Positions 24,961-37,839 of a DNA stretch of 64,000 nucleotides are shown here, piece after piece. The stretch is taken from assembly GCA_032622095.1 (NCBI GenBank), contig CP136069.1, positions 40,462,194-40,526,193 of the forward strand. Direction: 5' to 3'. The notes below the pieces were generated by a model that did not search any database, was not told the origin of the DNA, and saw only the letters and a list, made by a program, of their open reading frames with translations. Position 1 is the stretch's first letter. Each line of letters opens with the position of its first letter. This stretch comes from Siphonodentalium dalli. Lineage: Eukaryota > Mollusca > Scaphopoda > Gadilida > Siphonodentaliidae. The position numbers were made by a program, and so were the translations under genes.

Positions 24961-26705
24961 ACTCAAACCATAAAACTATATGGTTAAACAGGCCCTTCTC
25001 AGCTCGTACAGTTTCAAAGAATCAAAGCCATTACAGTTAACTTATGAAGTTATGTTGGTAATAATATCGGTAGTCGGCTTTTGGTCCCATATCCGAGATA
25101 ACTGGTCCTGTGGTTGATAAGAACTCGACGACTAAGGCCCCCAATATGATCACACTAATATCACTATGGTGTTTTATGTAGATAAGAGATGTTTTATTTT
25201 ATAAATATGTTATAGGTCTTATATGTGGACTTTTAAAGTCTTAAATAAAACTATTACACGAGGGTGTATAAAACGTGTTTTTTGCCATTTCGACCAACAC
25301 ACACCGGCATAACTTCATGCAATGTTTTACTACCCCACCCCTCATCGTGACATACATTTAGATTATACTGTACACACATGTATGCATGGAGATGTTACCA
25401 ATTTTTAAAAAATGAAGTAGTATAGCTAGAGAAGAAAGAATCGGTAAGAAATGTACATTTAATCAAGAACAACAACCATTGCCAGTTTCAGCAACGAACA
25501 TGTACACACACTTTGACTGACACGCCTATGCTAATACATGGAGTTTACATGTCGATTTCATTTATGGTATACAGGGACGAGACGACATGGGAGTTTGGGG
25601 AGGGTGCCATACAGTTGGAAGTTTCCTTTGATGTAAACCAGCTAGTGACCTCGATTGGGATAATGCTGTTTTACGTCGAAGCCCCGTGTATGTATCTTTC
25701 TATATTGATACACACTGTCACTTCGTGAGGTCAAATGAGTTCGTATGCTTGTAGACATTGTGATCAAGTACATTTGTTTTACATTACATCAGTTGATTAC
25801 ATTTCTACTGTCAGTTGACAAATCTTATAGTGTTCAGAAAAGATATAATATTGCTATGACATAAACCGTTTTACTGTCACAATTGTGACATTTTATTACA
25901 GTTATTGGAGACAAATTGACACAAACGTTGTTGTTAACGGAATATTGTGCTCCCCATTAATCTCAATCAGAAAGGCATAGTCAAGGTAATATTAATCAAA
26001 AGTATTCTTTCGCAAAATGTTTCAAAAACAAATATTGCCCATATAGCATGTCCATCTTTAAGACTAAACTTCAATGCGGTTCGCGATCTCGTATATAGTT
26101 ACCGCATAAAACATGAATTGTTTATTTGGTATCGTCACGTTCAACTACATATGCAATTACACCCGATTTCGCTTTCACTGAAATTCGTGCATATTAATTG
26201 TCAAGGCGTTTATACACGCTTGGCAGGGACTATCTCTATCAACTGAGGGAAGTTTTGTAAACACGTCCATCGTTACTATACCACGAAAACTAAATTAATG
26301 AATAAGACTGATCGGTGAAAATCGTGTTGGGGATAAAAGAATGTGTTAAATGACTATTCCCTTGATAGCATTTTTCATACACCAATACTAATATCACATG
26401 ACATTGATCACGAGAACATAAACTGTGTCAATTAATAGGTTTATTTCCATTTCGAGTTAGTCATGGGATATCGCGAATTCGGTCGGGAATTTCGAGAAAA
26501 CCCCGTCAGAATTTCTATTGACCCTGAGCGTGTTGATAACAATAGAAGTTCTAAATTGGTTTAAATTTTACAAAAGCAAGTATAGGTTAATATTTTTAGG
26601 CTCTAGTGTCTTACATTTGTGTAGTTTGTAGTCAAAGAAAGATGTCGAAGTGTGTTTATTTTCTGAAATTTCGGACGATCGTTGTCAATTTCGACAAATA
26701 AACAC
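24961..26705. other. Nothing recognised
   Basis: Short open frames at 25513-25728 and 25947-26246 show no domain or splice support. No repeat or RNA gene is evident. Confidence 0.3.
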
Positions 26706-27378
26706 GCTGGTCATCCTATAATCCCTGCGGGCACGTAAACGCCGCTACGGGCGTCAGTAATACACGAAGCAGGCGCGCATATGATTACATTTCCCACAAC
26801 AAGGTTGGTATGACTCTAGTTGTCTGACATAATCATCTATTGACGTGTTTTAAAAGTAAGATCCCCGATTATCAATCCAGTAACCGGAATTATTAAGTCT
26901 TTCCAAACTTATCATTCTACGATTAAGTACACACCGTGGCGGGCGACAGTAAACCCCGCTGCAGGCTTCAATCGAACCCGTAACGGGTTTTACTCGAACA
27001 ATTGGAAGTGCCATCAGAATTATTCTGGTTTTTCTCACATAAATTCAGCAAATATTGCTGGAAATGAAGATTTAGCTTAATAAGATGTCTATATCAATGG
27101 AACGTTTCAACATTATTCAAACTTGCTTCAATTTGAAACGTATATTCAAAATCACCACCATCGGTAATTTTGTGACCAAATTGAGCCTTATTCTTCCATA
27201 TGTCAACAATTGTTAGATGTTAGATCCATCAAACACCATGTGAATCCGGAATTATGCCGGTAAAAGCAAAATTAAAAGAAAATAGCACGCTAAACAAACT
27301 TACCGTTCGTCGCATAACTTGCGCGCAGCGTTTTTTACTGAGCATATTGCCCGCAACGGGGATTCTAGGATGACCAGC
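26706..27378. mobile_element. 673-bp element with about 27-bp terminal inverted repeats
   Basis: The left end GCTGGTCATCCTATAATCCC and the right end (inward) GCTGGTCATCCTAGAATCCC match with one change, and similarity continues into a GCGGGC segment. The interior is richer in GC at its ends (for example CCCCGCTGCAGGC) and has no transposase frame. The flanking words AATAAAC and AATAAAG lie near, not at, the ends, so a target duplication is not established. Confidence 0.65.
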
Positions 27379-28868
27379 CTAATAAAGCCCGTCAGCGATC
27401 TCCCGATGGACAATCATGTTTACCAAGGATATTTTAGCCGATGAGAACCAGATATCAGACAATACAGTTATGTTGGTTACTTATAAGCAACCAACGTCCT
27501 TGTCGATGCATCTATGGGCGTAATAAGTGTCAGATGCCGAACAACAGTATGTTCGTCGGCAACTGACACTGACACTTTTATACACCCAGCGATGATGAAA
27601 TGGGCCCATAGTGAGCGTATTTGTTTTTATGTTATTTATTTAATTACATTTATTTAAATCAAAATTTGGAAAAATTAACGCCGTGATACCCCGGGTCACC
27701 ACACCAAATTTGGTTGAAATCGGACCAGCAGTCTGGGAGACAAATCCGGACAGACAGACGGAAGACAGATCCTACTCTTTTACCTATGTAGATGGGTGAA
27801 TATATAAGTGTACAATTTGATGTTACCACCATTGGTCATATAATTACAGAAGTGTGTGTAACAGGAGAAACCAAATCAAAATTTGTTCTTGGTACCATGC
27901 TACTTAGGATGATATTCAGACATAACACTGAACCAAAGTCTGCGCTGTTGGATTTTACAGAGCCAACATGAGTCCATGTCATGAAATTTCTGAATGTTAT
28001 TTTTTTTACATTGAACAGTATATTAATATTTGCTTCCCTCAAGAGATTAGTTAAATCTCACATATTCAATCCTATTTGAGTCCACGAAACTTGAACAAAA
28101 CGACTATAACTGGAAGATGGACTTTCTTTATTCAAACTTGAAAATATAGATTGCATTGCTCCTGTTACAAATGTCTTGTCACTACGGTTGCCAAGATTAT
28201 AACAAAGAATTATATGAGGGTGTAAAGTAGCGCTCTAGACAAACCTGCTACCAGCGGCAAGGTAATCAAATAGGTAATACAAATGGTAGTAGAAATGGTG
28301 GTGATTGGAAATCATTTATGCATACCGGAGCACATTAATGAACATAATTTTCCATGTGTCAGGAATACGTTTTGCTTATTCTAGAATGAGTCTTCTATGC
28401 AAAACATAAGTGTTTAGTTTTCAAATCCAGATAGATGTTTAGAATGTTTTCATCAACAGCCATATTTGTCACTCCTGTTACTGTTTTCGTAACATGTATG
28501 ACAGCAGCAGGTGCGACAGATTATGTGCAATTAACATTTGTTGCCAACAACCCTTTGATTAGCCAGTTCTTGTCAACGAAGAAGACCTCCAGGCAATAGT
28601 CATCACTTTTCATTCCCAGAAGAAAATTCAATATAATCCATTAAAAAAAATGAATTAATATATGTTTTATAGTTGTAGTGTGTTATATTGCAAGGCCCCT
28701 CCCCATTCAGTCCATGGTAAACTTCATTGAATTTGCCACATATTCTGTTCTGTTCAAAATAAAGACCAATAATTGAAGTCTGGTGTTAAACAGCGTCTAG
28801 CTAGATCTTAATGGAAAGAAAACAAATCACATGTGACCCACTAGTATTGAAGAGTGAAATGGATATGA
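27379..28868. other. No gene recognised; fragment of a Helitron-like motif
   Basis: At 27690-27770 the phrases GGTCACCACACCAAATTTGG and GAAATCGGACC are followed by GACAGACAGACGG. These resemble the sub-terminal wording of the Helitron-like elements at 41-45 kb, but no TC or CTAG end is placed. The phrase CTCCTGTTAC recurs at about 28160 and 28475 with no clear repeat unit. Confidence 0.3.
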
Positions 28869-29408
28869 ATGTTTTGGTATTCCGGTTTGATTCAAAACAA
28901 GTGTTATACTGTATTTCAAACAAGAGTCACATCAGAGATGCAGGGACTAGTCTTAGTGGCTACAGCAATTTTGTTTTATAATTATTCCAGGTTATCCCAT
29001 CAACAAGGAAGACCGTTGCATACTTTAATAAATTGTCATAACTCCCAATATAAGCCACAGACATACCAATTTATACAGGGTGAATTGTCAAAACCCAAAC
29101 CTAAAGTTTATCTGAATCAGCCTATGATTCCAGTTATACCCATCTATTGATGCCCATACAGCAGTCGAGTGCCAACCAGAGTGTTGATTTTTGAAGAAGA
29201 TGAACACATACAAAAGCAAAGATTATTGAGCGACATAACATTATTGTTTACCAAATTCACCGTATATGGCCACAATGTGAACACCAGGAGAGTCGTTCCT
29301 GTTACCAAAATGTCACTCATGTTACCAATGTCACTCCTGTCACCAGCGCATATTTATATTTTGTTTAAAAATACTCATCCAAAGAAAACAGGAATTATTA
29401 TATTATAG
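28869..29408 (+). pseudogene. Unassigned frame of 180 codons broken by one TGA
   Basis: One reading frame stays open from 28869 to 29408 except for a single TGA at 29148-29150. The first part (93 residues) contains LVLVATAILFYNY, a possible membrane segment, and a proline-rich KPKPKVYLNQPMIPVIP end. The second has FEEDEHIQKQRLL and KFTVYGHNVNTRRVVPV. I do not recognise a family. It could be a decayed coding exon or part of a retroelement, or chance openness in AT-rich DNA. No splice sites were placed with confidence. Confidence 0.2.
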
Positions 29409-29959
29409 TACCACGTGTCGATACTTTGCAAATATTATCAACTTGGAACTCTTAAGTTCATGGCCTACAGAGTAATCAGTGTTGTAATATTATGCAATAA
29501 ATGTGTGAGTTGACCCATGGCTATAGATATATTAAACATATTCGCTATGATGAGCTTATTCAAGCTCAATTATTTCCAAGAAGTAACAAAAGGTAATGAC
29601 AATAAATATATTTTAGTTGGATGACTCAATGACCGCTATTGATGTAAGCTGATTGTTGTTTGTTAGACCAGGGGTGACATGTTTTACTACTTAGCGTGAT
29701 TACGTCATGTTGCCATGGCAATAGGAGTAAAATTCAAGCATGCCGAAGCAAACGCTAATTTATGGTGAGTCAACAAGTTCGACATGGACATGTTTTTTTC
29801 TCTGAATTTGAATTTTGAATTTCGCTTAATGCAATCCTCCAAATTGTACTGTTTTCATATATTCACCCAGATATTGGAGTTAGGATGTGCCAGAGCTGAT
29901 TAGGCCTAGCCGCACGGGCCAACCTACAAAACCTACAAAACTGAGTAATCATTGGATGT

Positions 29960-30165
29960 TCACGGAACCTGGCAGATGAAAGCAATCACTGTTGGACTGC
30001 ATCTCACATCATGGAACATCCAACCAGTGTAGTTAGCTAACCGTAAGCATTGTTGCATCCCACCGTCAGGCTCTACTGATCCCCACATGATATATGGCAG
30101 GGGGTCTCCGTTCCTGTTGCAGTAATCACTGTCGCCACCGCATCTGATCCCGTCGATCCACACAT
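29960..30165 (-). CDS. Exon 3 (terminal) of the lectin gene: C-terminal half of the C-type lectin domain
   Basis: The exon follows an acceptor CTCATTCCTTACAG and runs to a TGA at 29962-29960. With the junction base from exon 2 it reads DVWIDGIRC, equivalent to the WIG core of C-type lectins. Then come MWGSVEPDGG, QQCLRL, a DVRC cysteine and AFICQVP before the stop: the standard last three cysteines of the fold. The calcium/sugar site is altered: EPD stands where EPN or QPD is common, and the WND-type triad is FHD. Canonical mannose or galactose specificity therefore cannot be assumed. Two more cysteines, about 6 residues apart (IRC and DYC), may form an added disulfide. The frame stays open a short way upstream of the acceptor, but that part is intronic by the splice model. 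Confidence 0.85.
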
Positions 30166-30274
30166 CTGTAAGGAATGAGCCGGTTGTACTCATGTTACAC
30201 GGACATGACTAATTCGAGCGGAACAAATTTGATAACGTCCCTTTGCTCCCATTGCACTACATTCCGTACCTATA

Positions 30275-30319
<45 letters not shown>
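30275..30319. repeat. (ATT)n microsatellite
   Basis: About fifteen uninterrupted ATT units, in intron 2 of the lectin gene about 110 bp upstream (minus strand) of the exon 3 acceptor. Confidence 0.95.
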
Positions 30320-30323
<4 letters not shown>

Positions 30324-30911
30324 TCATTTAAGAAACGCATTCTACAGCAATTAGTTTCAATGCGCAATTACATACACAAATATACACAAACAAGATAACA
30401 TCGCGCATATTTACACATAAAAAAGCAATACAAGCTTCACCGATATATATGGCAGATAACTCGGAAAGGTGACTGAAATTGGACCTACAATTAACAATAA
30501 AATATCCAGTATATTAAAAGACCTGATTAAAATATTAAGTTAAATATTAATTTCCAACTATAACGGATAATCCTAAAAAAAAAGTTAAAATAACAGATGG
30601 TGCACTTATAACGAATAACACATTCTGAACAGGTGAGTTTTAAGAGCTGTTTTAAAAGATGATACTGAGTCAATCATATATATATATATGCGTGGCTGCA
30701 GTGATCAGACCATGCAGCTTAGCGAGCGGACTGAACTCTGCATTGTAATTTGCGAACAATAAGAGACAAAGTGTGAGCGTATTTTTCCGAAGGAAATAAT
30801 TTGATGATTAGGATATAAATTTTTGAAATGCCAGGAATTTCATAATTTCATGGAATACATAATTTTTTTTATGAAAACAGTCTTTATATTATATGGAAAT
30901 TATATATTAAA

Positions 30912-31962
30912 CTAGGGAATTGCCCGTCGAAGCGCGTGCAGTGGGAACACTTTATTGAACTAAAACTGTATTCTGTACCCCACCAACCCCACTTATATGC
31001 ATGCACATTTGGAACGCAATACAATCAACATATTACTTTATTACTCTACTTACTAACTGAAACAGACTCAATTTGGGAGCGTTTGTTCAGCGACGGAGGG
31101 GTCTGCGGCCCCTTTACAGTACGCTATGAGCCTATAGTTCGGGAACACTGAAAATTGTATTTTCTACCACCATCCACATATATGCATGCACATATGGAAT
31201 GCCTATTTCAGCGACGGAGTGGCCTGCAGCCCCCCTGTGCGCTTCGCGCACATGCATTATGATCTTGAACAGGCTCTCTTCGGGAGCTTTTATTCAGCTG
31301 CGTTTTGGGCCACAGGCCCTTGCACTGCGGCCCATTTTCGCACATTGCTCCAATTTTTATATTGTATAAAACATTATTTTATACATATCAATTTGCCGTC
31401 TTCCGTATATATACTCCTTCGATTCCACACTCAATGAACAACTTTCATAACAAAGACACACTCCATTACAGTTTATATTCACACTGGCACATTAAAAGTC
31501 AATTTAGCACCCATTTCCAACGATGGTATAGAACGTTCGAGTCTCGACTCTACACCCCATGCACTTCCACGACAAAAACAACATGCATTACTTATATTCA
31601 CACTCAACCTGATCTGACAATTAATTTATAGCGCCCATTTTCAACAACGCTTTTGGTAGAACGCATGGAAATTTCGTCAATGCAATAGCAACACAAGTGT
31701 GGGTTTGTGTACGACGTCACAATCATGACGTCACGTCGACAAACGTCATAAAAAATAGTGTCTACTTGAGTGCAAATGTGGCGTTTGGGGACCATGCCCG
31801 ATCTCATGTTCTCTCTGATCAATCGGCATGAAAGTTGGTGAGTCATCTTTTACGGCATAATATTGGCCGTGTTATAAAAAGTTAATAAAAGCGCCAAAAA
31901 GCGTGACCGAGTTATACACACACAGACAGACACACACACAGACGACGGGTTATATATATAGA
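30912..31962 (-). mobile_element. Helitron-like non-autonomous element (minus strand)
   Basis: Read on the minus strand it begins TCTATATATATAACCCGTCG and ends GGCAATTCCCTAG. The base before it is A and the base after it is T, matching Helitron insertion between A and T, a 5' TC and a 3' CTAG-type end. A GC-rich, imperfect hairpin (around GCGCTTCGACGGGC) lies just inside the 3' end. A CA/GT-rich stretch follows the 5' end, as in the other Helitron-like copies here. Internal repeats such as GCGACGGAG...CTGC occur near 31092 and 31203. There is no Rep/helicase frame. Confidence 0.65.
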
Positions 31963-32059
31963 TAATTAAAGGGGAACTGTACGCCATTTTCAATAAATAA
32001 CAATGATCTAATAGCGCCCGCTCTCCCGTGGCGAAGCCGTGGAAGCGAAGCAACCTAGG

Positions 32060-33840
32060 GTATACATATGCGGATATGAGATCTACTAATCGACATTTTC
32101 AGCCCAATCTAAAAATAGATTGAACTTACCTAAAATAGAATAATTTATTCATAACTCAAGGGTCAGCCGAGTCCAACAAATTATTGTTGGCGACGGCCGC
32201 CATTTTGTATTGATTAATACCACCTCGAAATGTGTAATTGGCCAAAATGCTCCAGGGCAAAAATAAAAAACTTTGTTCCGGTAAATGTTAGCTATACTTC
32301 ACCATACGTAGGAACATCATGCTCCTGAAGCCAAAGATATTTAAAAGATTGAATGTAAATTAAACCAAAGCCCTGGTTAACAAAAACTGAAATATTGCAT
32401 GAAAAAGTTTTGTTTACATATTTTATAAACTTATTAAAAATATTTGGCCCGAAAGAGGATTCTAGGGCCCTTACTGGTAGTTTAAATTTGATTTTCCATT
32501 TTCTAACGGTATTTCCGCCTAAACGATTGAAGAACTATTCTCAAAGTTCAAGGCCGACAGACGAAACTATAAGTTCCGATTGAAAGATCACAGAGTCATT
32601 TTAAGATTGCTTCTTGGGAAACCAGTAAAGGCGTCATGACATCAAGACGTACATCATGACGTCACAACCTACATCAGCGGTCAAACTTCCAGACAGGACT
32701 GCGTCAATGGCCAGACAGCTGAGAATCGTATTACACGGGCAGGTTAACATCACATTTACGTTATATGTGATTATTTACATACATTGTATATATTATTTTC
32801 TTGTGTCTCGTTAGGGTTTATCATTAAATCCTTCTAAAGACAAAATTTCATCCGATAATCCCATAAACAGTAACAAGCGGGTGCATTTTACGTTTACGTA
32901 CATGATCATATTATTGATATTATATAGAAAAATAAGTAATTTGAGTCGAATTTGTATTCTGTAAACAATCATGTTAATAGGTTAACTTAAAAGCAAAGTT
33001 ATCAAATTAATTCACGGATAGTGGATTGGGCAGCGCGTGGCACTCATGATCGTGTAAACAATTATATTGATACGGGCGTAAACTCAATACACTCACAGAC
33101 TGGTGACTATACACTAACTTAAATGAATATATGGCACTAGTATACATGTGATATAACATTTATTTAATACATTTGCTTGAAAACTGTAAAAAAATTACTT
33201 GACAACGACAATTTGTATTTTCGCATTCCGGCTAATCTGCCATCCATAACATTACTTCGTACTCAACAGACTTTGAAATAAAGGAAATCTGGTTACCTTA
33301 TTCTACGACTCAGAGACTATAGAAACCAGCAACAACATTTTAGTAAAGTATCCCTTTAAAAGAAATGAATAAGAAAACTAATATCGTGCACATGCATGTT
33401 CGTGACTACGTGTTTGCACTCTGTGTATGCATCCACCTAGTATAGGCACTGGAAATGATCCAACACATGCCTGGAGATGTATAACACATGCCACACGATA
33501 TAGTTCTCTACTTATAATGGTAATAGTTTTACTTGATCATGAGACAGAGTATAATAAAAGCCACGCACCCTTCTGGTGGTGATATTATTACTTGATCGTG
33601 ACGATGACATATATATAGTATAATAAACCGTGCCACATTCTACTCGTTCGACCAGAAACTCAGACAATCTCACCAAAGTTGCGCGTGTATACTACCCATC
33701 ACATCCATTCGTCAATTTTGTTTTATCTCGATTCGCGATTTTTTACTGCCCCTTTTCGCCCCCTTTTCGCTTCGGTGGAACTTGCTAAAAGTCTTAACCC
33801 ACCCGGGTTGCTTTTAAAGTAGAGCACTCAAACTTTGGGG
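32060..33840. other. Intron 2 sequence; nothing recognised
   Basis: AT-rich intronic DNA with short open frames only. A TTTTCGCTTCGGTGGAACTTGC phrase variant near 33770 recurs near 34770, indicating a small dispersed repeat pair. Confidence 0.35.
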
Positions 33841-33864
33841 GCGAACCTACAGTATACCATTCTG

Positions 33865-33883
33865 AGAGAGAGAGGAGAGAGAT

Positions 33884-33966
<83 letters not shown>
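33865..33966. repeat. (GA)n microsatellite
   Basis: About 100 bp of GA units with few interruptions, immediately left of the 102-bp duplication at 33983. Serine/leucine-rich frames over it are meaningless. Confidence 0.95.
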
Positions 33967-33967
<1 letters not shown>

Positions 33968-33982
33968 CCCTATTTACAACAA

Positions 33983-34190
33983 TTTTCAGACCGGATAGAT
34001 GGTTTCCCAACAGAAATAAACGCACGTATAAATTGTACATATACATTTGCCGATCGCAAGCGGGCTGCAGTTGATGGAAGGAAGTTTTCAGACTGGATAG
34101 ACGGTTTCCCAACAGCAATAAACGCACGTATAAATTGTACATATACATTTGCCGATCGCAAGCGGGCTGCAGTTGAGGGAAGGACTCTTT
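33983..34190 (+). repeat. Tandem duplication of a 102-bp (34-codon) unit with a protein-like frame
   Basis: Two adjacent copies (33983-34084 and 34085-34186) differ at only a few bases. In one plus-strand frame each encodes a 34-residue unit: FSD(R/W)IDGFPT, then INARINCTYTFADRKR. The frame continues to a TAG near 34197. Each copy begins TTTTCAG, which would also serve as a splice acceptor. The wording DGFP...INA...TYTFAD recalls short beta-propeller repeats of hemopexin type, but the match is too loose to claim. It could be an exon duplicated in place or a non-coding duplication that is open in several frames because 102 is a multiple of three. Confidence 0.4.
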
Positions 34191-34199
34191 TTTATAGAT

Positions 34200-36899
34200 A
34201 AAAAATACAGCATATGTCGGAAATCCAACTATATCGGAACGGAAAGGCCGTTATGTGCAACGTATATTGACATTACCTTGGCTCGGGTGTATTCGCAATC
34301 TGAAAGTAGAGACTACGTATTTGGACAACCCAGTCGTCAGTCTCTGTGCGCCTAGTTGTGTACGATGACAATAGTCAGTTGCGACGTTGTACATGAATCG
34401 TACAGTAATGATATGTTCCTTTCGACTCATTTAAGCATAACTATACCTTTGATATGTCACGCCATTATTGAATTTATAGACTCTGTCTGAATCAAACAAG
34501 ATATTCTTATTAACAGTTAGCGACTTTTATTCGACTCCGCAAGTAACAAACTGTATTTGGGGGTTGGGGCTGTGTGATATATTATGTGATGGAATTGTGC
34601 ACACGTGGGAATTTACTAATAAAGCATACAGGTCGCATGTGCACCATCGCCTTATATTTACGGTGATGTGACGAAGGGTCGTGACTGCAGGTGCCTCCCT
34701 GGGTATTGTACGATGACATAGTATAATAAACATAAAAAATATTTTTTCCGCCCCCTTCCGCTCCTTTGCGTTTCGGTGGAATTTGCCTAGTGCTTAACCA
34801 CTAGATGTTAGGATTTTTGCAATTTTCAGGTTCAGATATCAACATGTTCTCATACGGCATCGAACAATCATCGGTTCAGTGGATTATGTTCATCACACTG
34901 GCTAGTGGCCACAAGAATACTGAACCATTTTGAATATGCTACCATCCAGACCAGCGAAGGAACTGTTTGTGGGAATCAAGTCCCAATGGGTGCACATAAA
35001 TGGAACTACGCAAACTTGTGAGTTGGGTCTTGTTCAAGGTGGGTGCAGTTGGAAATTCCAAGATGGACCCACACAACGGAGATCCTCTAGCTACGTCCCT
35101 GAGGAAACATCCAGTTTGACCATGATAAGTCAGTGTCACGCGATATATATGTTGACGAGACTTGACCAACACGGGTGTCCTCTGGTTAATACTACTTGTA
35201 ATTTCTGAAGCTCGGTGCTGCCATACCAATGTTGGGGATGTATCCATATAGCGTACCACACGCATGGAATGGCGACCATTCCATTTCAACTAATAAAATC
35301 CATTCATATAACAACGAATGTGGCTGCACCACTTTTGCTAACATCGCCTACTTGAATTTAGTTGTCAATTGAACAAGTTGCTACATTGAACTGTTTATGA
35401 TGTTGGATTCCATGATAATTTCCATCACTCATCGCTAGTCGATAACTCTTTTGTTCTGCATGGTCATAGCAGTCGCCGGTGTCCCAGCATCGACCTTGCT
35501 ATATGTTCCTACTTAACATACCCCAGAAAACCTAAGGCGTGATGCAAAGTATATGCACTATTGATACTTAACAAATATTTTCAGTAACTTCTTTTTCTGC
35601 TTTGCATATCAAATAGTCCGGCCGTCGAGATACTGATGCTAAATTGTCATTGTAGCAAGATTTATTGCACACACAAAAAAACTATAAAAAAACCCAGGAA
35701 CTTCTAAACGTGTAAAAGACACCCGGGATCTCCCAAAATGTGCAAAAAGTCACCCAGCATCTCAAAGTATCATAAAACAATAGAGTTTAAATCAGTCGAC
35801 GTTACTTATTATTACAATAATTATTTGTGTGTGAGTTTCGAGTGACATTTTAACAGAATTTGATGGATATTCCATCCGCATTTAGTTTGACTGTCGCAGA
35901 CGAATGAGACTTTGAGATGCTGAGTGACTGTTTGCACATTTTGGAGATCACGGGTGTCTTTTTGCTCGAAATCATGCGACAATAACACTTTCAACGGTTC
36001 GCTTTGGTGCATATTTGTTTTCTCTCTGCGGATTTCTATAATTTCTGGTGTCCCTATGCACAATATCTTTTAATAAATAGCTGACAGGAATGATCATTTT
36101 GAGATTTTACACAAAATCCAAAATGGCCGCCAGTTTCCAATATTGTCGACTATAATTCGAAATATCAAACGAAACACATTATTCATATCCCGTGATTTAT
36201 TATTACACTATGTAGTTATATCGTGATATCTGTCACATTTGTAGAACACAATTGACCGAACACTTTAAAAAATCCGTTTTCCTTATTGCTCAGGCCACCC
36301 ACCCTGCATGTCTGGTTTATGGCGTCTTTTTGCTCAATTAATAACAACAGTTTCTCTTTTTCGTATGCATAATATATTTACTGGATAGGTTGCAGAACTG
36401 AAAATTCCAAGACTTTCTTTAAAATCTAAGATGACAACCAATATGTCAGTTTTTCATGTCATCAATAGTCGGCTACACTGACAAACTAATACCTGGATTC
36501 ACGCAGGTATTATGTTATGAGTACAATACCAATATCCCAATATTTGTCACACCTTGAGATAAAGGGGACATGGATATCTTTGGAAAACAATTCCGGCCAA
36601 TATTTTATTGTGCTGGGGAAAATTAAATACGGTCACCATGGTACGCCACGAAAAACATTATGGATAATCTCCCCTTCTGCCTCATTTGAATATGTGTTAC
36701 TGATTCATCTGTTATTTTGAAATCTATAAGTTATGATACTACTCGCAATTAGAATCACTGGGAGTCGCATGCCTCGCATCACAGTGCTCGTTGATGAGTT
36801 CAGATTTGGTGCGTTGGTGACTTTCTTTTCGAAAATCACAAACGAATACTTTGTGGCAGAGCATGTAGGCCCCAGTAGGAATATTGTGCTTTTACTTAC
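34200..36899. other. Intron 2 sequence; nothing firm
   Basis: Opposed open frames at 34.93-35.29 kb overlap one another and show no domain. Diverged repeats occur at 35.9-36.1 and 36.3-36.45 kb (shared GTCTTTTTGCTC and ATGCA-AATAT phrases). No exon with consistent phase for the lectin gene was found here. Confidence 0.3.
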
Positions 36900-37070
36900 C
36901 GCGGGATGTTGATCCTAAGAGTTGATTTATAATATAGTTGTGCATGCACGAGTTTGCAATCTCCATCAAATGTCCGCCATCCAACGCACACTGCGATATG
37001 GCATCTGTTCTTGAAACCATGTTGGTGTAGTGCTTGGTGCAGTATGTCTGGTCATATCCGTCGGGGCACA
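36900..37070 (-). CDS. Exon 2 of the lectin gene: N-terminal half of the C-type lectin domain
   Basis: This 171-bp exon was read directly from the minus strand and is too short to stand out as an open frame. It is preceded by an acceptor ending CCAACAG and followed by a strong donor GTAAGT. It enters and leaves in phase 1, so it is a symmetric 1-1 exon. The product starts CPDGYDQTYC, the paired-cysteine opening of long-form C-type lectin domains. It continues with an SRTDAISQC helix (canonical first disulfide cysteine) and DGGHLMEI, typical of the second helix and the L-x-E/P-I strand of the fold, and ends QLLGSTSR. It joins exon 3 through a GAT codon to give DVWIDG, the usual central strand. 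An extra cysteine lies at NSCMH. Confidence 0.85.
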
Positions 37071-37839
37071 CTGTTGGTAATTAATATAAGAATAAGTTTG
37101 AATTTGATAAAATGACTTCTAGAATTCTTGATAACAAATACAATACAACAGAATACGATTACCCCATTCCTGATTATGTGCTTATTTTTCGGAGAATCTG
37201 ATAAGTGAGTACCCAGTCACTGAAAGAATGTAGCATTCAACAATTTCAATTAGTATTACCGAGAACTCCAGCACCTCCAATGCTACCATTTCATTTCCGA
37301 AAACGCGAAGTCAAATCCGAACTACTCACTACTTGTGGAAAGATGTGTACCTAAATTCGGACGATTTTTCGCCCATAAACATACGCCATTGATCTGGACA
37401 TGGAACGCATTTTAATTGCATAAGATACGTGTACAATGGATCGGGGCACAATTGTTTTAATATAACGAAGCCTTTGTCCCTACAAAAAAATTGAATGCAC
37501 ACGTTAACAAGACATGAAAATGACGGTATAAATACATTTACATGGTGATATAGACATGACATTTGAATTGCCTATCGCGAAGATATTGCTTGACTAAATA
37601 TAATGGAAATGTGCTAAAAGAGTGGTATACATACTATATTATGAACATTTGATCTGTTTGCCGACTGTCACTGTAGTATGGTCGTTATACGCGAAATTGG
37701 TAAAGAAGCGATTTTGGTGTCAACAGACGTAGGAGTGTCCTCAGTATAATATTTCTAAAATCCGCTAAAATGGAACCTAGTCCAAAACCAACAGAAAGAT
37801 ACCTTTAATTATGTAAACTGTAATAACCCCCGAGCAAAA

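Noticed and set aside
33828-34148. Minus-strand 106-codon frame rich in Ser/Leu
   Set aside because: Mostly the (GA)n microsatellite and the complement of the 102-bp duplication.
34930-35289. Opposed frames of 92 and 116 codons
   Set aside because: Overlap each other on opposite strands, with no domain, signal peptide or splice support.
37329-37490. Possible extra minus-strand exon (CPDPLYTYLMQLKCVPCPDQW) after an acceptor TTTTTTTGTAG
   Set aside because: Joining it to exon 1 in phase 1 meets a stop after a few codons, and no donor with the right phase was found; no family match.
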